Positions 6,140 through 9,837 of a stretch of DNA of 9,837 nt are shown one piece after another. Position 1 is the first letter of the stretch, and each line of letters begins with the position of its first letter. A program made the position numbers and the translations under genes. A model generated the notes under the pieces. That model had not been told where the DNA came from, made no database searches, and was given only the letters and a program-made list of their open reading frames with translations. The DNA comes from JBBRLA01 sp038231615 (lineage in GTDB: Bacteria > Myxococcota_A > Polyangia > Palsa-1104 > JAEUJZ01): the NCBI GenBank assembly GCA_038231615.1, contig JBBRLA010000298.1:1-9837 (forward strand). The letters are read 5' to 3'.

Positions 6140-6856
6140 TCACCACTTCTCGCCGGCCGGGCGGGCCTCCAGCTCGTGGGTCCAGGCGCTCGGGTCCTGC
6201 GCATACAGCTGAAAATAGGTCTCGGCGATGGCGTCGGGCGAGAGCATCCTGGCCGGATCGGCCCCCGAGACCATGGACCGCACCCGTGGGGTGTCGATCT
6301 GCCCGTCGATGATCACGTGCGCGACGTGGATTCCTTGCAGGCCGCACTCGCGGGCCAGGGACTGCGCCAGCGCGCGCAGGCCGAACTTGCCCACCGCCAG
6401 GCACGAGAAGCGGGCGCTGCCCCGTAACGACGCCGTGGCCCCGGTGAACAGGATCGTGCCCCGCTTCTTCGCCAGCAGCCCTGGCAACACCCGCTGCGCC
6501 GCCAAAAACCCGCCCATGCAGTTGGCGCGGAAGCAGGCCTCGAACTGCTCCGGCGTCACCTCCAGCACCCCGCCCATCTGGAACGCCCCCGCGTTGTACA
6601 CCAGCACCTCAGGGTCCCCCAGTTCCCGCTTCACCTCGGTGAAGGCCGCGGTCACCGATCTCGCGTCGGTGGCATCCACGGCCCCCGAGAGGGCCCGGCC
6701 CCCGACCTTCTCGATCTCCGCCCGGAAGGGCGCAAGGCGCTCCCGGTCCCGGGCCAGCAGGCCCACGGCAAACCCCGCCCGCGCGAAGCGCCTGGCCACG
6801 GCGGCCCCCAGACCCGGACCCACCCCGACAACGACGGCGACCTGCGGCTGACTCAT
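6140..6856 (-). CDS. Short-chain dehydrogenase/reductase-like protein with altered active site
   Basis: The 238-residue Rossmann-fold protein starts at ATG 6856-6854, with AAAGGAGGA five bases upstream, which rules out the longer frame reaching 7498. The nucleotide-binding loop is GVGPGLG (residues 11-17, GxxxGxG), and Arg36 after strand 2 suggests NADP(H). Further marks are VDAT near 60-63, YNAG (87-90) in place of NNAG, and Asn112. The active-site helix reads SCLAVGKFGLRALAQSLARE: the lysine (157) is kept, but Leu153 occupies the usual Tyr position of YxxxK, and the segment TGATAS (138-143) has no clear Ser at the usual place. Classical proton transfer is therefore unlikely. The C-terminal GIHVAHVIIDGQIDTP block is typical of one bacterial SDR subgroup. 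Substrate unknown. It is convergent with the Cys-rich gene and divergent from the GNAT-like gene. Confidence 0.92.
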   Translation of the reverse strand: MSQPQVAVVVGVGPGLGAAVARRFARAGFAVGLLARDRERLAPFRAEIEKVGGRALSGAVDATDARSVTAAFTEVKRELGDPEVLVYNAGAFQMGGVLEVTPEQFEACFRANCMGGFLAAQRVLPGLLAKKRGTILFTGATASLRGSARFSCLAVGKFGLRALAQSLARECGLQGIHVAHVIIDGQIDTPRVRSMVSGADPARMLSPDAIAETYFQLYAQDPSAWTHELEARPAGEKW

Positions 6857-7048
6857 GTGATTCCTCCTTTGTAAGTGACCGGCCAGGCTACCCCAGGCCC
6901 GCGCAAGCGCCCGGGGGCAGCGCCTCGGGCCGGCTTGGGGGCTTAGGCTTCCCATCCGGGCCGGAGATCGGGTATTTTGGGGGTCATACTCTTGCGTCCA
7001 TTGTCTGCCCGTTCGCACTAGCTTGATCCCGCCGCCTTCGATGAAGGG
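6849..7048. promoter_or_regulatory. Divergent intergenic region between dehydrogenase and GNAT-like gene
   Basis: About 190 bases separate the two divergent starts, so promoters for both should lie here. The SDR ribosome binding site (CCTCCTTT on the plus strand at about 6862-6869) is clear. A local AT-richer patch (GGTATTTTGGGGGTCATACTC) around 6970-6990 may hold promoter elements, but no box pair is convincing. Confidence 0.35.
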
Positions 7049-7680
7049 ATGCTGCGCGCCCTGTGGCGCTTCCGCCTGACCCACGTCGCGCTCAAGCCGG
7101 AGGTGGACCCCGAGGCCGACTTCCTGTCCTTCGCCACCCTGATCCGCGGCGGCCTCCAGAGCTGGGTCTTGCGCGGCGAGGACGGCGCCATCCACGGGAT
7201 GACCCACTTCATCGCCGCGGAGCGCTGCCACGACGGCGCCCGCTTCGTCTACCTGCTGCCGGAGTACATCTACATCGACCCCGCCTACCGCAAGGGCTTC
7301 AGCCTCCTGGGGTCGGCGCTGCGGATGCTCTGGCGTTGCCTGCGGCGCTGGCCCAGGCTGCCCCTCTACACCGGCGGACCGGGGTATCTGAGCGGGTACC
7401 TGATGCTGTGCCAGATCGCCGACCCGGTGTGGCTGTGGCGCGATCCCCGCATGAGCCGGTGGCAGGCCGAGGCCTTCGCCTCCATCGCCGCCGAACACCC
7501 CGGCTGGGACGCAAACACCGGCATCGTCACCATGAAGACCCGGCCCCTGTTCCCCCGAAGCTGTGCCCCCACTGGACCCAGGGGTTCACTGCGTTCTCTT
7601 TCGCCCGCCTCGATGGGACGAGCCTGACGACCGTAGCCCGGTCGATCCCCTGGCGGCTGCGCAAGGCCCTTTTCCGATAG
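7049..7680 (+). CDS. Hypothetical GNAT-like protein, frame broken near its C-terminus
   Basis: From ATG 7049 the frame reads MLRALWRFRLTHVALKPEVD, then SWVLRGEDGAIHGMTHFIAA, LLPEYIYIDPAYRKGFSLLG and PRLPLYTGGPGYLSGYLM. The LPEYIYIDPAYRKG segment resembles strand 4 and the start of helix 3 of GNAT acetyltransferases, where a R/Q-x-x-G-x-G/A loop binds CoA; here only RKGFSLLG is present, so activity is uncertain. After MKTRPLF the frame becomes nonsense, while coding resumes one frame over from 7552 (KLCPHWTQGFTAFSFARLDG..) to the TAG at 7678-7680. The change falls at a C5 run (7552-7556); one more C would give about 210 residues. Coding-like residues DPAAFDEG also precede the ATG back to a stop at 7019, so the true start may lie upstream or another defect may exist. 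Product name is tentative. Confidence 0.7.
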
Positions 7681-7783
7681 CGACGTCAGATCGGGAAGAC
7701 ATACTCCTCTCCGCGGGCGACTGGCGCGTAACTGGCGATCTTGGCGGGAGGCGTCCGCAGCGGCGGGCACCCTCGCCGGGAAA

Positions 7784-7790
7784 AAAGGAG
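7784..7790 (+). promoter_or_regulatory. Shine-Dalgarno site of the Cys/His protein
   Basis: AAAGGAG lies eight bases before the ATG at 7799 and supports that start. Confidence 0.7.
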
Positions 7791-7798
7791 TAGACATC

Positions 7799-8155
7799 AT
7801 GAGCACTCGCAAGAGCACAAGTTGCATCGGCAAGGCTATTGGCGCGCCCGTCACAGAGTACGACTCCAGGGACGAGGCGCAGGCTGGCGCTGACCACGCC
7901 AGGATCACCTATGGACGCGACCTGGAGCCCTACCAGTGCAGTCATTGCGACCTGTGGCACCTGGCCCCTGGAGATCGCAGGACGCCCAGTACAACCTGTC
8001 CCTATTGCCGAGGTGCCGACGGCACGCCGAAGGAGTCCTACGTAAACGAGCAGGATGCCATGAGAAGAGCCGCGATCCTTCGCGAGGAACAAGGCATCGT
8101 GTTGCGCGCCTATCCTTGTCCGCATGGCCAGGGCTGGCACTTGACCAAAAATTAG
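7799..8155 (+). CDS. Small two-module Cys/His (zinc-knuckle-like) protein
   Basis: The 118-residue protein has an internal duplication. Module 1 (about 20-56) is a short helix with DEAQAGADHAR followed by YQCSHCDLWHL; module 2 (about 80-116) is DAMRRAAILREEQG followed by YPCPHGQGWHL. The shared pattern is Y-x-C-x-H-(C/G)-x-x-W-H-L. Module 1 keeps CxxC and His54, module 2 has Gly110 in place of the second Cys, and a separate CPYC (67-70) sits between them. Small bacterial proteins with a YxCxxCxxWHL motif are common and usually thought to bind zinc; none is well characterised to my knowledge. No membrane segment or signal peptide is seen, so it is probably cytoplasmic. DNA or RNA binding would be a guess. 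The ribosome binding site is strong and the gene stands alone. Confidence 0.8.
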   Translation: MSTRKSTSCIGKAIGAPVTEYDSRDEAQAGADHARITYGRDLEPYQCSHCDLWHLAPGDRRTPSTTCPYCRGADGTPKESYVNEQDAMRRAAILREEQGIVLRAYPCPHGQGWHLTKN

Positions 8156-8445
8156 CCGTCCGTCGAGGTGTTAGAGCTCTTGGATGAGTGCGCTGCGGAT
8201 GGCGGGGCGATCCCGGACCTGAGAAAAAGGAGCAGTAGCGCCGGGACCTGGGTCCGCGGCACGACCGCGGCCAGCCCGGCCCCAAAGACAGTGCCAAGAG
8301 TGACCCCATCGAGCACCCGCCGCCGGATTGGGACGAGCCCGCGCGCAACCAGCGCGGCGCCCGCTGCCTCCAAAAGCTGCGCGGCGGAGATGAGGAGCCC
8401 GAGCGAGCCGGCGGTGAGCCAGAGCAGGTACACGCCGCGCAGCAC
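8152..8445 (-). CDS. Small hydrophobic membrane protein, unknown function
   Basis: A minus-strand frame starting tentatively at GTG 8445 gives about 97 residues. It holds two or three hydrophobic stretches (VYLLWLTAGSLGLLISAAQL, VLDGVTLGTVFGAGLAAVV and VPALLLLFL), a basic loop (RGLVPIRRR) between the first two, and a Ser-rich tail ending at a TGA at 8152-8154. The frame is open further upstream to 8685, but that part is Cys/Pro/Arg-rich, looks non-coding and runs into the inverted-repeat element. The start is weak (GAGGG four bases before the GTG). The antisense frame is less convincing. The 3' end overlaps the TAG of the convergent Cys/His gene by a few bases. Confidence 0.45.
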   Translation of the reverse strand: MLRGVYLLWLTAGSLGLLISAAQLLEAAGAALVARGLVPIRRRVLDGVTLGTVFGAGLAAVVPRTQVPALLLLFLRSGIAPPSAAHSSKSSNTSTDG

Positions 8446-8904
8446 ACCCTCGACGCTGCATACTTGATAGGGGAGAAAGTGCCTGAGATTGCGCCGGGCT
8501 GATATGCACGGCCTCACGGCGTGGCACGGCGCGGGGCGAGGTGCCGCACAAGCAAACGACGAGCAAGCCGAATCCCCGGCGGACAGGGAGCATGTCGGCC
8601 ACTTGGAGCGTGTCGGCGGGGGATCACTATTGGGCTTGCCCGTGGCGCCTTGTTCAAGGCAGGCCTTGACCATCGTTTCGGCCAACGCACGGTCGCACCG
8701 CGTTAATTGCGCATGGCGTCGTCGTGTAGTTTCGAATGGTTACGGAATAATGCGGCGCGCAATTAGCCGCGAGTGGCCGAAACGATGATCAAGGCCTCAA
8801 GGCACGGCGGCGCTGCTCTGAGTGGATCTCTCACCGATGCGGTGCTTGACGAGATCGTACGAGTCCGCTGTCCTACATGTGGACGCGTTCTCCGCCGCGA
8901 CGGA
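8446..8904. other. Gene-free stretch holding a MITE-like inverted-repeat element
   Basis: No frame in these 459 bases looks like a complete gene. The main structure is the inverted repeat at 8661-8797. To its right (8860-8900) the plus strand could encode RCPTCGRVLRRDG, a CxxC knuckle, but with no surrounding gene. To its left the minus strand reads only low-quality Cys/Pro/Arg-rich sequence. Confidence 0.45.
8661..8797. mobile_element. MITE-like element: 24-bp inverted repeats, 89-bp core, 6-bp flanking direct repeat
   Basis: The left arm 8661-8684 is the reverse complement of the right arm 8774-8797 at 23 of 24 positions; the arm begins TGGCCGAAACGATG when read outward. Inside is a second, perfect 9-bp pair TAATTGCGC (8704-8712) / GCGCAATTA (8757-8765), so the whole can fold as a nested hairpin. 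CAAGGC occurs directly outside both arms, at 8655-8660 and 8798-8803, in the same orientation, as a target-site duplication would. Because CAAGGC also occurs inside the arm, part of this may be chance. No transposase is inside, so mobility would need one in trans. Confidence 0.5.
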
Positions 8905-9710
8905 TCAGGGCGAGACGGCAGACTCAGGTGGCGTGAGCGGGGAGGCCAACAGCCGAAGCAAGTCCGCCTGCACGGGCGAATCCGCCGGCAACATATCGGC
9001 GGCGGCCCGGATGCCGGCGTGAAGCTTGCTGATCCTGCGCGCCGACCAGACCAGACCAGGACCCCAAGCACCTTGTAGAAGCCGCGGATGGCTTCCTGGT
9101 CCGAAGGCCGAAGACCTGGGGGCAGGTCGCGCATGGCATCGATCCTTGCAATCCGCGCAAACAGGTCCGCCTCGTCGGAGGTGGGGTCTTCTGGGTTTGT
9201 CGGACTGGACGGAGCCTCACCGCCAGGAAGGTCAGCCGGTGGCGCCTGCATCGACTCGTAGACGATGGCGGCCTGGCCATCTACCTCGTTTGCCCGCGGT
9301 CGGCCGAGGCGCACCTGCCCTACGGCAACGAGCTTCATCATCTCGGCGTCAACCATCTGGGCGGCGGTCATGCCCCCTTCGCGGACGCGCTCGGTAACGC
9401 TGTCCTCGTTTTCAAACAGCGCCTGCCAGCGAATGGCAGGCCACAGGCCCTCGCAGACCTCGCGGAGGCTCAGGCCGTGAGGGCGCCCGCCAAGAAGGCG
9501 CAAAAGCTCGTCCGGCTGCGGTGGGAATGTCTCCGGGGTCCGCTCGCCTGGAGGCGATGCCAAGGGCCGGGGGGCTGCGCCCGGGGGCTTGTGGGGAGGC
9601 TGGCCCTTGGCACCATAGGGGCCAAGCACTGCGGCAAGGGCAGCGCGAATGACCGGCAGAAGACACCAAAGGCCAGCGAGAAAGCCAACAGCGGCGAGGG
9701 AGCTACACAT
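8905..9710 (-). CDS. Membrane-anchored hypothetical protein, frame broken by an extra GACCA pentamer
   Basis: The gene starts at ATG 9710-9708 with GGAGG six bases upstream. Residues 4-30 are hydrophobic (AAVGFLAGLWCLLPVIRAAL), a single N-terminal membrane anchor. A Pro-rich linker (35-66) follows. Residues 66-153 (LLRLLGGRPHGLSLREV.., ending in a strand pair GQVRLGRP / AAIVYES) look like a winged-helix module. A second Pro/Ser/Asp linker leads to a helical tail (LFARIARIDAMRDLP..). At residue ~221 the frame turns to Arg/Cys/Pro-rich nonsense. Removing five bases in the run of three GACCA copies (9044-9058) restores coding: SARRISKLHAGIRAAADML, then VQADLLRLLASPLTPPES, with a TGA at 8905-8907 and a 266-residue product. 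It overlaps the upstream gene by eight bases, so the two are probably one operon. Function unknown. Confidence 0.7.
9044..9058 (+). repeat. Three tandem copies of GACCA inside a gene
   Basis: The plus strand reads GACCA three times in a row, followed by GGACC. With two copies the minus-strand gene would stay in frame, and with three it is shifted. Short tandem repeats of this kind gain or lose units by slippage. Confidence 0.85.
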
Positions 9711-9837
9711 GGCCGCCTCCGTCCTTGGGTGAAAGAGGCTGAAGGGGCGAGGGGGCTCCGGGAGGGAGGCAGTAAAAGCCCGCTTCCAGGTTCGTCTTCA
9801 CCGAGGCGTCCGCCCCGTGGCCCTCCCTCTTCACCTC
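9703..9837 (-). CDS. C-terminal end of an unrecognised protein (partial at right edge)
   Basis: The minus frame is open from the right edge to TAG 9705-9703. It reads EVKREGHGADASVKTNLEAG, then FYCLPPGAPSPLQPLSPKDG, and ends GGHV, 44 residues in all. The composition fits coding in this genome. Its stop lies within the sequence ATGTGTAG that also contains the start of the next gene (ATG 9710-9708), an arrangement typical of translational coupling. The protein is too short to assign. Confidence 0.45.
   Translation of the reverse strand, partial: EVKREGHGADASVKTNLEAGFYCLPPGAPSPLQPLSPKDGGGHV

Noticed and set aside
6857..7498. N-terminal extension of the dehydrogenase to 452 residues
   Set aside because: The extension is antisense to the GNAT-like gene, and a clear ribosome binding site supports the start at 6856.
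7668..7700. Stem-loop after the GNAT-like gene (TTCCGAT / ATCGGGAA) as terminator
   Set aside because: The stem has a bulge, only about seven pairs and no following T-run.
8661..8797. Integron attC site or rho-independent terminator
   Set aside because: The conserved attC core (RYYYAAC/GTTRRRY) does not fit the arm ends, and there is no T-run after a GC stem; the arm spacing fits a MITE better.
9026..9397. Plus-strand 123-residue frame
   Set aside because: Arg/Pro/Gln-rich shadow of the membrane-anchored minus-strand gene, which has a ribosome binding site and better composition.
1..9837. CRISPR array, tRNA or rRNA genes
   Set aside because: No regularly spaced short repeats with unique spacers, no cloverleaf-like sequence and no rRNA core words were seen; the only regular repeat is the coding 144-bp unit.

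Overview
The window is GC-rich bacterial DNA with almost no tight operon packing. It carries two eukaryotic-type (Hanks) Ser/Thr kinases, a TPR/membrane protein, a lipoprotein signal sequence and a secreted Cys-rich repeat protein. That mix is typical of Myxococcota (Polyangia-like) genomes, but no marker gene fixes the lineage, so this is inference.

Left part (1-2195): a graveyard of gene fragments. The C-terminal end of an unrecognised low-complexity protein enters from the left edge. It is followed by a minus-strand slice of the error-prone DNA polymerase DnaE2. Next come three pieces of what looks like one BrxC/PglY-type BREX anti-phage ATPase gene, in scrambled order and orientation, and then the C-terminal end of an ISKra4-like transposase. 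The open frames that span these joins are not real genes.

Centre left (2196-5360): a kinase / TPR-membrane protein / lipoprotein locus. The first kinase has all catalytic motifs and a transmembrane segment but needs a one-base frameshift near 2358-2361 to read through. The TPR gene overlaps the next start by ATGA. That next gene begins as a lipoprotein (lipobox cysteine 22) and turns after about 63 residues into a second kinase that lacks the start of its glycine loop. This is a fusion, and it would place a kinase domain outside the cytoplasm if it were expressed as written.

Centre right (5361-8155): a decayed stretch, then a secreted protein made of three 48-residue eight-cysteine repeats. 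Convergent to it is a short-chain dehydrogenase-like protein with an altered active site. Then come a GNAT-like hypothetical protein broken by an indel at a C5 run, and a small two-module Cys/His protein with a strong ribosome binding site.

Right part (8156-9837): minus-strand genes. A small hydrophobic protein is separated by a MITE-like 137-bp inverted-repeat element (flanked by a 6-bp direct repeat) from a membrane-anchored protein. The frame of that protein is broken by a third copy of the pentamer GACCA. It overlaps the stop of a further gene that runs off the right edge.

Three frameshifts, one gene fusion and a scrambled fragment zone in under 10 kb mean either a decaying, recombination-prone accessory region or assembly/sequencing error. 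Read-level data would separate these.
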